A stretch of DNA of 64,000 nucleotides from CAIYZT01 sp947461435 (GTDB lineage: Bacteria > Pseudomonadota > Alphaproteobacteria > Rhodobacterales > Rhodobacteraceae): positions 744,001-808,000 of the forward strand of contig OZ260083.1 in assembly GCA_965284435.1 (NCBI GenBank). Direction: 5' to 3'. The translations under genes and the position numbers were made by a program. Below, one piece after another: positions 26,039 to 34,788 of this stretch (positions are counted from its first letter, which is position 1; every line of letters starts with the position of its first letter). The notes beneath the pieces were generated by a model. It made no database searches and had not been told where the DNA came from. It saw nothing but the letters and a program-made list of their open reading frames with translations.

Positions 26039-26857
26039 TTACTTCGCACCCCACGAGACGCTGGCATAGCGGCGGGTGTAGTTTTCGGCCATCAGCCCGA
26101 TCATGAAGATGGCGATCGTCACCTTCACCGGATAGTCGATGGAAGAATAGTGGGGATCATAGTTCAAAAAGATGAAACCGCGGGCCTGATCGATCATGTG
26201 AAACAAGGGATTCCACCAGAACCAAGCCAAGATCCAGGTGGGTGTGGCGTTGGCCACGAACATCTTTCCCGAGGCGATCATGTTGATCCGGGAATATAGA
26301 CCTGTGGCAATTCCAAAGAATTCAGGGGCCCAGGGTGTTGCCGCCTTGAACACCATGCCGATGGCGATCCCAGAGGCCCAGGCCAGAAGAAACATCATGA
26401 CGGCGCCGACGGGTTGGTCGATGGTGATCGGGCTGAAGATGGCATGGTAGAAAAACAAGATGACCACAATCGACAAGATCTGCTGATACAGCGTCGCAAG
26501 CGCCGCGGCCGCGATGGCGATCACGGGGTTCATAGGCGAGTGTTTCATCATGGCCGAGGTCGGACCATCCGACTTTGCAACGGCGCCGATGGTTTTTGTA
26601 TGGGTCATGAACAGGAATACACCCGACATGACATAAAGCAATTTGTCGCCCCGAATGCCCCGATTTCCGCCGCCCAGATAGGTCATCATGAACATGAAGA
26701 CCAAAACCATGATCACAGACTGAACGATGGAAATCACAAGGCCGATGATGGCGTTTCCGTGCGATTTTCGCAAGTTACGCACTGCGGAATGAAAGATGAG
26801 TTCCAGCATCGCAAAAGCGCCAGCGCGGGTTGTCTGGGGAATATCCTGCCGAAACAT
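26039..26857 (-). CDS. Polysaccharide-export ABC permease (KpsM-like)
   Basis: The 272-residue ABC-2 type permease has about six hydrophobic helices and the end-of-domain pattern [26 protein letters not shown] seen in capsule/polysaccharide exporters. Such permeases pair with an ATPase to move lipid-linked or capsule polysaccharide across the inner membrane. No partner ATPase gene is adjacent; it must lie elsewhere. The start ATG 26857 follows GAGGCACC. The glycosyltransferase genes nearby fit a surface-glycan role. Confidence 0.82.
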   Translation of the reverse strand: MFRQDIPQTTRAGAFAMLELIFHSAVRNLRKSHGNAIIGLVISIVQSVIMVLVFMFMMTYLGGGNRGIRGDKLLYVMSGVFLFMTHTKTIGAVAKSDGPTSAMMKHSPMNPVIAIAAAALATLYQQILSIVVILFFYHAIFSPITIDQPVGAVMMFLLAWASGIAIGMVFKAATPWAPEFFGIATGLYSRINMIASGKMFVANATPTWILAWFWWNPLFHMIDQARGFIFLNYDPHYSSIDYPVKVTIAIFMIGLMAENYTRRYASVSWGAK

Positions 26858-26900
26858 GGTGCCTCGATATGTGCCTGAATGTATTTTATCGCGCGAAATC

Positions 26901-26929
26901 TTGCTGTTCTCTTAGCAACCCATGATAAA
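26901..26929 (+). promoter_or_regulatory. Possible sigma-70 promoter of cysQ
   Basis: TTGCTG at 26901, a 17-base spacer and GATAAA at 26924 make a fair housekeeping promoter 57 bp before the cysQ start, in an AT-richer patch. Motif match only. Confidence 0.4.
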
Positions 26930-26986
26930 GGCATCAGAAAAAAGTGCAACATTGCCGTCAAATGCGGGCGGTCGCAGGAGTTTTTG

Positions 26987-27781
26987 ATGAATTATGACAT
27001 TTTGATCCCGATTATCCGGCGCCTGGCCCTGGAGGCGGGGGACAAGATCATGCAGGTCTATGACGGACCGGATTTTGAGGTGAAATCGAAAAGTGATGCC
27101 AGCCCCGTGACAGAAGCGGATGAAGCGGCAGATGCGCTAATTTCGGCGGGCCTGCGGGCGGCTTTTCCCGACGTGGTGTTGATCACCGAAGAACAGGCCG
27201 CCAGCCACGCCTTGCGGGCCGCGACCTTTCTGATCGTCGACCCTTTGGATGGAACCAAGGAATTCGTGCAGCGCCGCGGCGACTTTACGGTGAACATCGC
27301 CTATGTTGAAAATGGCGTGCCGACGCGCGGGGTGGTTTATGCGCCTGCCCAAGGGCGGCTGTTCTATACACAGGCCGATGGGCGAGCGGTCGAAGAGACG
27401 GGCGATCTTGCAAAGGACAGGCCCGGCCCCGTAGCGCATATCGGGGTGTCACAGCCTGACAATGGGGCGCTGATGGTGGTCGCATCAAAATCGCACCGGG
27501 ATGCGGCGACCGACACCTATATCGCGAAGTATCAGGTCAAGGATATGAAGAGTGCCGGCAGCAGCCTGAAGTTCTGTCTGGTGGCCACCGGAGAGGCAGA
27601 TCTTTACCCGCGGTTGGGCCGGACGATGGAATGGGACACGGCGGCGGGCGATGCTGTTCTGCGCGGAGCGGGCGGCCAAGTGGTGCGTTTTGATGACCAC
27701 AAACCGCTGTCGTATGGCAAAGAGGGCTGGGATAACCCGTTCTTCATCGCCTATGCGCCCGGAGTGGCCCTGCAAAAATGA
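26987..27781 (+). CDS. cysQ: 3'(2'),5'-bisphosphate nucleotidase CysQ
   Basis: The 264-residue member of the inositol monophosphatase superfamily removes the 3'-phosphate from PAP, the by-product of PAPS-dependent sulfation and sulfate reduction. Metal-binding motifs are VTEADEAAD, the glutamate pair in LITEEQAA, DPLDGTKEFVQRRGDF and WDTAAGDAVL. The start ATG 26987 follows CAGGAG. It overlaps kdsB by 4 bp. A sulfotransferase gene lies 7 kb downstream, which would need PAP removal. Confidence 0.9.
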   Translation: MNYDILIPIIRRLALEAGDKIMQVYDGPDFEVKSKSDASPVTEADEAADALISAGLRAAFPDVVLITEEQAASHALRAATFLIVDPLDGTKEFVQRRGDFTVNIAYVENGVPTRGVVYAPAQGRLFYTQADGRAVEETGDLAKDRPGPVAHIGVSQPDNGALMVVASKSHRDAATDTYIAKYQVKDMKSAGSSLKFCLVATGEADLYPRLGRTMEWDTAAGDAVLRGAGGQVVRFDDHKPLSYGKEGWDNPFFIAYAPGVALQK

Positions 27782-28566
27782 GTGTTCTGATCGCCATTCC
27801 CGCACGCTTTGCCAGCACCCGCTATCCTGGAAAACCTTTGGTGTCGTTGAAAGGTCCTGATGGGGATAAAACCTTGATCCGCCGATCGTGGGAAGCGGCC
27901 ATGGGGGTGAAGGGCGCCGACCGGGTTGTCGTGGCGACAGATGACGACCGGATTGCCGACCATGCGAAGAGTTTTGGCGCGCAGGTGGTGATGACGTCTT
28001 CAGCCGCGCAAAACGGCACGGAACGTTGCGCCGAGGTGGCCGAAAAGCTGCCCGGCTTTGACATGGTCGTGAATCTGCAAGGCGATGCCCCGCTGACGCC
28101 GTCATGGTTCGTCGAGGATCTGATCAAGGGGCTGGACGGTGATGATGCGGCCGATATTGCGACGCCTGTCCTGCGGTGTGATGGACGGGCGCTGAACGGC
28201 TTTTTGGCCGATCGGCGCGCAGGGCGTGTCGGGGGTACGACGGCGGTGTTCGGCGCGGGCGGGCGGGGACTATATTTCTCCAAAGAGGTGATCCCTTTCA
28301 CGGGCAAGGTTTATGGCGATGATGATCCCACGCCTGTCTTTCACCATGTGGGCGTTTACGCCTATCGCCCAGCGGCCCTGATGGCCTATCCCAACTGGCC
28401 CGTCGGACCCTTGGAAACCTTGGAAGGACTGGAGCAGTTGCGCTTTTTGGAAAACGGACGCCGCTTGCTGTGCGTCGAGGTTCAGGCCAAAGGGCGGCAG
28501 TTCTGGGAGTTGAACAATCCCAGCGATGTGGCCGTCATCGAGGCCATGATGGCGCAGATGGGATGA
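27778..28566 (+). CDS. kdsB: 3-deoxy-manno-octulosonate cytidylyltransferase
   Basis: The 262-residue enzyme makes CMP-Kdo for the lipopolysaccharide inner core or capsule linkers. It has the nucleotidyltransferase start IAIPARFASTRYPGKPL, VVVATDDDRIADHA, the Mg-binding VVNLQGDAPL and the typical HHVGVYAYRPAAL and LRFLENG. It is coupled to cysQ and to the next glycosyltransferase by 4-bp overlaps. KdsD, an earlier enzyme of the same pathway, is encoded at 39383. Confidence 0.93.
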   Translation: MSVLIAIPARFASTRYPGKPLVSLKGPDGDKTLIRRSWEAAMGVKGADRVVVATDDDRIADHAKSFGAQVVMTSSAAQNGTERCAEVAEKLPGFDMVVNLQGDAPLTPSWFVEDLIKGLDGDDAADIATPVLRCDGRALNGFLADRRAGRVGGTTAVFGAGGRGLYFSKEVIPFTGKVYGDDDPTPVFHHVGVYAYRPAALMAYPNWPVGPLETLEGLEQLRFLENGRRLLCVEVQAKGRQFWELNNPSDVAVIEAMMAQMG

Positions 28567-29762
28567 CCGCGAGCGTCATCGTTGTCAGCCGACATCGGGC
28601 GGCATCGCTGCGTCTGTGCCTTTTGGCCTTGACCCAACAAGATCATCCGTCTTTTGAGGTGATTGTGGTGGCCGACCCGCAGGCATTGGCCGCCATCGCG
28701 GATTTTGACGTGAAGACTGTCGTGTTCGACGAGGCCAACATTTCTGCGGCCCGCAACGCGGGATTGGCGGTTACTGCGGGGCAAGTCGTGGCCTTTATTG
28801 ACGATGATGCCGTGGCCGAGCCGACATGGCTGACACGTCTAGTGGCGCCGTTTTCGGATTTGGGGGTGATGGCCTCGGCAGGGTTTGTGCGGGGGCGGAA
28901 CGGGATTTCGCGGCAATGGGGGGCGGCATGGGTGGACCGCTTTGGCGAGGATCATGCCTTTGATCTGCCAAACCAAGGGGCGGTCTTTGACCCGGAAATG
29001 AACCGGGTGATCAAGACCCAAGGAACAAACTGTGCCTTTCGGCGCGATGCGCTTTTGGCGATTGGCGGGTTCGATCCGGCCTATCGGTTTTATCACGACG
29101 AGACGGATGTGAACCTGCGGATGCGGGCGCGCACGGCGGTTGTGCCCATGGCGCAGGTGGTGCACGGATATGCCCAAAGTGAGCGGCGACGGGCCGACCG
29201 TGTGCCAATGTCCTTGGTTGAAATTGGGGCCTCTTGCGCGGTGTTCATGCGGCGCCATGCGCCCGAAGCTGATCAGGCCGTGCGGTTTGAAACGCTGCGC
29301 GCCCGTCAGGCCGAAAGGGTGGCGCTGCATCACGCGGCGGGGCGGATCGACGTGGCGCAGCGCGATGCCCTGCTTGTTGGGTTCGATCTTGGCTGGCAAG
29401 CGGGGTTGGTGCGGCCCCTCACCGCCCTGTCGCCCCTGCGTGCAACCCGCGCGCCCTTTGCGCCCCAGCAAGGCACAGGGCCAAAGCCGGGGCATGTACT
29501 GGCGGGGCGGTTTTGGCAAATCGGGTCGCTGAAGGCCAAAGGGCGGCAGGCCGTTCGCGAGGGTGCGATCGTGACCATCCTGTGTCTGGGGTGGACGGCG
29601 CGGCCCCATTGGCAGCGATTTGATGAGGACGGATATTGGATACAGACGGGCGGCGTTTTTGGACGCAGCGCCAGAGGCGGGCCGAAGGTGCGCCTTGGCA
29701 CCTTGAACCAGCGACTGGCGGAAGAACGTGCCCGATGGGCCGAGGTTCGGCCGCTGCGTTAG
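28563..29762 (+). CDS. Family 2 glycosyltransferase
   Basis: The 399-residue protein starts MTASVIVVSRHRAASLRLCL. Its GT-A domain (1-230) has SAARNAGLAVTAGQVVAFIDDDAV with the acidic metal motif, and NCAFRRDALLAIGGFDPAYRFYHDETDVNLRMR near 170-205. The C-terminal 150 residues are of unknown function. Donor and acceptor cannot be told. It overlaps kdsB by 4 bp, suggesting work on a surface glycan. Confidence 0.82.
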   Translation: MTASVIVVSRHRAASLRLCLLALTQQDHPSFEVIVVADPQALAAIADFDVKTVVFDEANISAARNAGLAVTAGQVVAFIDDDAVAEPTWLTRLVAPFSDLGVMASAGFVRGRNGISRQWGAAWVDRFGEDHAFDLPNQGAVFDPEMNRVIKTQGTNCAFRRDALLAIGGFDPAYRFYHDETDVNLRMRARTAVVPMAQVVHGYAQSERRRADRVPMSLVEIGASCAVFMRRHAPEADQAVRFETLRARQAERVALHHAAGRIDVAQRDALLVGFDLGWQAGLVRPLTALSPLRATRAPFAPQQGTGPKPGHVLAGRFWQIGSLKAKGRQAVREGAIVTILCLGWTARPHWQRFDEDGYWIQTGGVFGRSARGGPKVRLGTLNQRLAEERARWAEVRPLR

Positions 29763-29866
29763 TTTCGTAAGAAGGCAAAAGGTTCCCACAAAATTGCCAT
29801 TTTTAAGTGGTTTATGAAAAAAACGCGGGGCATTGTGGCACGGTATTCACGATCTTAAACCTATAC

Positions 29867-29896
29867 TTGAGCGTGAAAATGTGGCACTCTTATAAT
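29867..29896 (+). promoter_or_regulatory. Sigma-70 type promoter of galU
   Basis: TTGAGC at 29867, an 18-base spacer and a perfect TATAAT at 29891 lie 40 bp before the galU start in an AT-rich stretch. This is the clearest housekeeping-type promoter in the window and may drive galU and the genes after it. Confidence 0.6.
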
Positions 29897-29936
29897 CAAA
29901 AGTAGAAGGCCCGGGTCATCGGGTGGGGTAGTAAAT

Positions 29937-30833
29937 ATGAAGATCAAGAAAGTCACAAAAGCGGTGTTTCCCGTGGCCGGCATGGGAACGCGGTTCCTGC
30001 CTGCGACAAAGTCCATCCCCAAAGAGATCATGACTTTGGTTGACCGACCCTTGATTCAATATGCCATTGACGAGGCGCGGGCGGCGGGGATCAAGGAATT
30101 CATCTTTGTCACCTCGCGCGGGAAATCGGCGCTTGAAGATTATTTTGACCATTCCCCGGAGTTGGAATCTGCCCTGCGCAAAGCGGGTAAAGATCAGCTT
30201 CTTGAGGTGTTGAAAGACACAAACATGGATTCGGGCGCCATCGCTTATGTCCGCCAGAACAGGGCGATGGGCCTTGGTCATGCGGTGTGGTGCGCGCGTC
30301 GGCTGATTGGAAACGAACCTTTTGCCGTTTTGTTGCCCGATGACGTGATCGCTGCCGAAAAGCCCTGTTTGCAGCAGATGGTCGAGGCTTATGAGCAGAC
30401 GGGTGGCAATATGGTTGCCGCCATGGAGGTTCCGCCCCATATGGCCAGTGCCTATGGCGTGCTGGATGTGGCGGAGGACATGGGTTCGATCCTGCAAGTC
30501 AAGGGCATGGTCGAAAAGCCCAAGGCGGACGAAGCGCCATCAAACTTGGCGGTGATCGGCAGATATATTTTGACGCCTAAAATCATGACGAACCTGAACA
30601 AGATGAAGCAGGGCGCAGGCGGTGAAATTCAACTGACCGATGCCATTGCCGAAGAGGCCGCAACGCCGGGCAAGGTCTTTGGCTTTCGGTTCCGTGGACA
30701 AAGATACGATTGCGGATCAAAGGCGGGCTTTTTGCAGGCCACGGTTGCCTTTGGCCTGTCGCGCCCTGATCTGCGCGACGAATTTGGCAGCTACTTGCAA
30801 GACCTGATGGCGCTGCAAAGGGCAGCGCAATAG
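29937..30833 (+). CDS. galU: UTP-glucose-1-phosphate uridylyltransferase
   Basis: The 298-residue enzyme makes UDP-glucose, the donor for surface glycans. Motifs: AVFPVAGMGTRFLPATKSIPKEIMTLVDRPLIQYAIDEA at the N-terminus, FAVLLPDDVI with the metal aspartate, and GEIQLTDAI. Length is normal for GalU/ExoN. The glycosyltransferase unit follows 2 bp after its stop. Confidence 0.95.
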   Translation: MKIKKVTKAVFPVAGMGTRFLPATKSIPKEIMTLVDRPLIQYAIDEARAAGIKEFIFVTSRGKSALEDYFDHSPELESALRKAGKDQLLEVLKDTNMDSGAIAYVRQNRAMGLGHAVWCARRLIGNEPFAVLLPDDVIAAEKPCLQQMVEAYEQTGGNMVAAMEVPPHMASAYGVLDVAEDMGSILQVKGMVEKPKADEAPSNLAVIGRYILTPKIMTNLNKMKQGAGGEIQLTDAIAEEAATPGKVFGFRFRGQRYDCGSKAGFLQATVAFGLSRPDLRDEFGSYLQDLMALQRAAQ

Positions 30834-30835
30834 GT

Positions 30836-32050
30836 TTGGGTGCGGCGCGCCTGATTGACCTGACGCGGCTTGCATCGCGTTTGGGGCAAGGGGCCCAAAC
30901 GGGTATTGACCGGGTGGAACGTGCCTGGGCAGAGCATCTGATGTCTTTGCCAGAGCCTGTGTTCGGTCTGGTTCGGATGAAGTTGGGCTTGGCTTTTTTG
31001 GACCGACAAGGGATTGCAGCGCTTTTGCTGCGCGTTGTTGGCCAAGCGCCCTTGGGGACGACAGATTTTCTGGGGCGGGTGCTGTGGCGCAAATCACCGC
31101 AACGGGCGCGGGTTGAGGCCGATCTGCGCCGGATCGCAATGATGCGGGTTGCCCCTTGGTCTTTGGCGCGCGGATTGCGACGCCTTGGCCCCGGCTTTGA
31201 GTATTTCAATCTTGGCCATGCCAATCTGACCGACAGCGGTCTTGCCGCGATCAAGCGGGCAGGTGGAACGGTGACGGTGCTGCTGCATGACACCATCCCT
31301 TTGGATTATCCGCAGTTTACCCGTGATGGTATTCCTGCGGTCTTTGGCCGAAAACTTGCGGCCATATCGGCCCACGCGGACAAGGTTATTCATACCACAC
31401 AGGATTGCCGTCGCAGATCCGAAGCGCAGTTGAGCCGGCTTGGCCGGGTGCCGCCGGGTATCGTAGCCAATCTTGGCGTGGTTTTGGCGCCTGCGAACGA
31501 CGCGGAAGTTCCGTCTGATATTGATCTTGAACGACCGTTTCTTTTGGCGCTGGGCACGATTGAGCCGCGCAAGAATCTTGGCCTGTTGTGCGATGTCTGG
31601 ACCAAAACGCCCGGGCTGCCTTTGCTGTATGTGATCGGCAACCGCGGCTGGGCCTCTGCCGCCGAATATGATCGGCTGGCGGCAACCCCAGGTCTTCGCT
31701 TGCTGGGGCCTTTGTCTGATGGGGCAGTTGCCGCCTTGATGGACCGCGCACAGGCTTTGGTCTTTCCAAGCCTTGCGGAAGGCTTTGGCTTGCCGCCGCT
31801 AGAGGCAGCAGGCCGGGGGTTGCGCGTTTTATGCAGCGATTTGCCCGTTTTGCGCGAGCTCTTGAAAGAGATGCCCGTTTACCTTGCGCCAACTGATGTT
31901 TATGCTTGGACCAAAGCAATTCAGGCCTTGGCGCGAACCGGGGCCGGGCAGACGGTGAAGGATCGTGCAGCTGTTGGGTCAAGATACGTTCTTCCAACTT
32001 GGGAAGCTCATTTCAACCTGATCTTAAACTCGCCAGCGCAAGATCCTTGA
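30836..32050 (+). CDS. Family 4 glycosyltransferase
   Basis: The 404-residue protein has a GT-B, family 4 C-terminal half: FLLALGTIEPRKNLGLLCDVW near residue 235 and ALVFPSLAEGFGLPPLEAAGRGLRVLCSDLPVLREL, containing the EX7E motif. The N-terminal half has LLHDTIPLDYPQFT, seen in mannosyl- and related transferases. The start is TTG 30836, 3 bp after galU; no ATG is available in frame before the domain. Sugar and acceptor unknown. Confidence 0.83.
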   Translation: MGAARLIDLTRLASRLGQGAQTGIDRVERAWAEHLMSLPEPVFGLVRMKLGLAFLDRQGIAALLLRVVGQAPLGTTDFLGRVLWRKSPQRARVEADLRRIAMMRVAPWSLARGLRRLGPGFEYFNLGHANLTDSGLAAIKRAGGTVTVLLHDTIPLDYPQFTRDGIPAVFGRKLAAISAHADKVIHTTQDCRRRSEAQLSRLGRVPPGIVANLGVVLAPANDAEVPSDIDLERPFLLALGTIEPRKNLGLLCDVWTKTPGLPLLYVIGNRGWASAAEYDRLAATPGLRLLGPLSDGAVAALMDRAQALVFPSLAEGFGLPPLEAAGRGLRVLCSDLPVLRELLKEMPVYLAPTDVYAWTKAIQALARTGAGQTVKDRAAVGSRYVLPTWEAHFNLILNSPAQDP

Positions 32051-32080
32051 CAGGAAGGTATTTGGTTTGGGGATAGCTCG

Positions 32081-33091
32081 GTGAGTATATTGTCTCGGTA
32101 TATGCTGCGACTGGCGCGACAGCGATGGCGTTTCCGGGCGATGCGCAAGCGGGGTGAATTGCGCCCGGTGGCGATTCGCACAGGACGAATTGCCCCAAGT
32201 GACCTGCTTGTTTTTACCACGCTTCGGAACGAACGCGTGCGTCTGCCATTTTTTCTGAAATATTACAGGGATCTGGGCGTAAATCACTTCTTGATCGTGG
32301 ACAATGACAGCGACGACGGAAGCCGCGAATATCTTGCGGAGCAAGGTGACGTATCCCTTTGGACATCAAAGCACAGTTACAAGCGGTCCCGGTTTGGCGT
32401 GGACTGGTTGAACTGGCTTCAGATGAAATATGCGGACGACCATTGGACCCTTGTCGTCGATCCGGATGAATTCTTTGTTTATCCATTCTGCGACACGCGG
32501 CCCCTGCGCGCTTTGACAGATTGGCTGGACGCATCATCGATCAAATCCTTTTCGGCCATGCTTCTGGATATGTACCCCAAGGGTCGATTTGATGTGATGC
32601 CGTATAATGAAGGGCAGAATCCCTTTGAAATTGCGCAATACTTTGACAGCGGGAATTATTCCTTTGTTCGCAATGGAAAGTTCGGGAACCTGTGGATTCA
32701 GGGGGGCCCCCGGGCGCGAATGTTCTTTCGCGACAATCCCGAACGGGCCCCGGCGCTGAACAAGATCCCCTTAGTCAAGTGGAACCGCCGCTATGCCTAT
32801 GTCAGTTCGACCCACATGTTGCTGCCGCGCGGTTTGAACCAGGTTTATGACGAATGGGGGGGCGAAAAGGCGAGTGGGTGCCTTTTGCATGCCAAATTTC
32901 TGGATACCTTTGCTGCCAAAGCCGAAGAGGAAATGCAGCGCCACCAGCATTATGCCAACAGCCACGAATACCGGGCCTACCGCGAGGCCCTGTCGGTAGA
33001 GCCCGATTTATGGTGCAAATTCAGCGAAAAATACATCAATTGGCGCCAGCTTGAGATTTTGGGGCTGATGTCGAAAGGAAACTGGGCGTGA
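32081..33091 (+). CDS. Family 2-like (GT2_4/GT92-type) glycosyltransferase
   Basis: The 336-residue protein has the start of this group: DLLVFTTLRNERVRLPFFLKYYRDLGVNHFLIVDNDSDDGS (40-80), then WTLVVDPDEFFVYP with the acidic metal motif, and a C-terminal RYAYVSSTHMLLP. The start is GTG 32081. It overlaps the next gene by 4 bp. A transfer to a surface glycan is inferred from neighbours; donor unknown. Confidence 0.8.
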   Translation: MSILSRYMLRLARQRWRFRAMRKRGELRPVAIRTGRIAPSDLLVFTTLRNERVRLPFFLKYYRDLGVNHFLIVDNDSDDGSREYLAEQGDVSLWTSKHSYKRSRFGVDWLNWLQMKYADDHWTLVVDPDEFFVYPFCDTRPLRALTDWLDASSIKSFSAMLLDMYPKGRFDVMPYNEGQNPFEIAQYFDSGNYSFVRNGKFGNLWIQGGPRARMFFRDNPERAPALNKIPLVKWNRRYAYVSSTHMLLPRGLNQVYDEWGGEKASGCLLHAKFLDTFAAKAEEEMQRHQHYANSHEYRAYREALSVEPDLWCKFSEKYINWRQLEILGLMSKGNWA

Positions 33092-34785
33092 CCGTCGGGA
33101 TTGTCATGCTGTGCCATACGGCGCTGGAGCGGGCAGCACAGGTTGCGCGGCACTGGGCCGAGCGGGATTGCCCCGTCGTGATACATGTCGACAGGCGGGT
33201 CAAGAAACCCGCTTATCAAAAGCTTTTTGATGACTTGTCAGATCTTGGAAACGTGCAGTTTTCGGCCCGGCACGCCTGCGAATGGGGCACTTGGGGTATC
33301 GTCGCCGCGACGCAAGATGCCGCCGCGATGATGCTGGCCAGTTTTGCCCATGTTCGGCATGTCTTTTTGGCATCTGGGTCTTGCCTGCCCCTTCGCCCGG
33401 TTGAAGAGCTTGTGGCATATCTCGACAGTCGCCCCCGCACCGATTTCATTGAAAGTGTAACCACGGAAGACGTGGGCTGGACGATTGGCGGACTGGATTT
33501 TGAACGCTTTACCCTGAGATTTCCGTTCAGTTGGCGCAAGCAACGGCGTTTGTTTGATTCCTATGTCAAACTGCAACGGCGCGTCGGGTTTCGCCGCAAG
33601 ATTCCGGACGGTATTGTTCCGCACATGGGCAGCCAGTGGTGGTGTTTGACCCGTCAAACCCTGTCGGCCATACTGGAAAATCCAGAGAGAGAAGACATAG
33701 ATCGCTATTTCCGGAAAGTCTGGATTCCAGATGAAAGCTATTTCCAAACACTTGTTCGGCAAGTGTCAGCTCAGGTGGAAAGCCGGTCGTTGACCCTGTC
33801 AAAGTTCGATTTCCAAGGCAAGCCGCACATCTTTTATGATGACCACTTGCAGCTTTTGCGGCGGTCGGATTGTTTTGTCGCGCGCAAGATTTGGCCCCAT
33901 GCGGACATGTTGTATGATGCGTTTTTGACCAAGGCCGGGCTGGGGCAAGCAGCGGCAGAGCCGAATCCCGGCAAGATTGACCGCCTGTTTTCCAAGGCGG
34001 TAGAGCGGCGGACAAAGGGCCGCGCCGGATTGATCATGCAAAGCCGGTTTCCGCACGAAAACTGGGAGAACGGCCGAACATCAGCGCCCTATTCCGTGTT
34101 TCAGGGCTTTGCCGAGATATTTGAGAATTTTGAACCTTGGTTGGGAAAGGTTGCGGGAACCCGCGCCCACGGACATTTGTTTGCCCCTGACAAGGTGCAT
34201 TTTGCCGGTGACGATCCGGTTTATAACGGAAGCCTGTCGGATTCGTCGGCGCTGCGCGATTATAATCCCCGCTCGTTTCTGACCAACCTGATCTGGAACA
34301 CCCGCGGGGAGCGGCAATGTTTTCAATATGGACCCGCAGACAACCAAACCATCAGTTGGTTCATGGCCTGCGATCCCAATGCGCAAATCTCTGTGATAAC
34401 AGGGGCTTGGGCCGTGCCGCTGTTTCAGTCAAATGCGAATTTCAGTGATATCCGCAGGCAGGCGGCCCTGATGCAGAAGCTGGAGTTGGAGTATCTTTCA
34501 ATTCTTCGGTCGGCCTTTGCAAAGGCGCGCGTCCGGATTTGGTCTTTGGCCGATTTCGTGGAAAACCCGATGGAGCCGCTTCAGACCGTGATCGACGAAA
34601 TCAGTCCCCGCGCTGTTCGGCGGTTGACCGAGGCGCCGCGTTTGGCCGATTTGGCCGGCTTTGGCCAATTTCTGCAAAACCTGCGAAATCAGGGAATGCA
34701 GCCCGTTTTGATGGGCGATTTCCCCGTTGATTTTGGGCAATCCAACCCCAACCGCCGCCGCGGCAGACCCTATCTTGTGAAGTGA
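33088..34785 (+). CDS. Core-2/I-branching-type glycosyltransferase (GT14-like)
   Basis: The 565-residue protein has an N-terminal (1-270) domain like the beta-1,6-N-acetylglucosaminyl- or xylosyltransferase family: VIHVDRRVKKPAYQKL, HVFLASGSCLPLRPVEELVAYL, GSQWWCLTRQTLSAIL and IPDESYFQTLV. The C-terminal half (about 300-565) is of unknown function and is found joined to this domain in Rhodobacterales relatives, as far as I recall. The start is GTG 33088, overlapping the previous stop. The sulfotransferase gene begins 3 bp after it. Confidence 0.78.
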   Translation: MTVGIVMLCHTALERAAQVARHWAERDCPVVIHVDRRVKKPAYQKLFDDLSDLGNVQFSARHACEWGTWGIVAATQDAAAMMLASFAHVRHVFLASGSCLPLRPVEELVAYLDSRPRTDFIESVTTEDVGWTIGGLDFERFTLRFPFSWRKQRRLFDSYVKLQRRVGFRRKIPDGIVPHMGSQWWCLTRQTLSAILENPEREDIDRYFRKVWIPDESYFQTLVRQVSAQVESRSLTLSKFDFQGKPHIFYDDHLQLLRRSDCFVARKIWPHADMLYDAFLTKAGLGQAAAEPNPGKIDRLFSKAVERRTKGRAGLIMQSRFPHENWENGRTSAPYSVFQGFAEIFENFEPWLGKVAGTRAHGHLFAPDKVHFAGDDPVYNGSLSDSSALRDYNPRSFLTNLIWNTRGERQCFQYGPADNQTISWFMACDPNAQISVITGAWAVPLFQSNANFSDIRRQAALMQKLELEYLSILRSAFAKARVRIWSLADFVENPMEPLQTVIDEISPRAVRRLTEAPRLADLAGFGQFLQNLRNQGMQPVLMGDFPVDFGQSNPNRRRGRPYLVK

Positions 34786-34788
34786 TCC

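Noticed and set aside
24945..26069. Plus-strand open frame of 374 codons opposite dnaK
   Set aside because: dnaK is certain on the other strand and fills this region. The plus frame has no recognisable family and arises from the codon pattern of GC-rich DNA.
29834..29851. Possible sigma-54 promoter (TGGCAC with a downstream TTCA) before galU
   Set aside because: The -12 element lacks the required GC, and a better sigma-70 promoter with TATAAT lies 25 bp further on.
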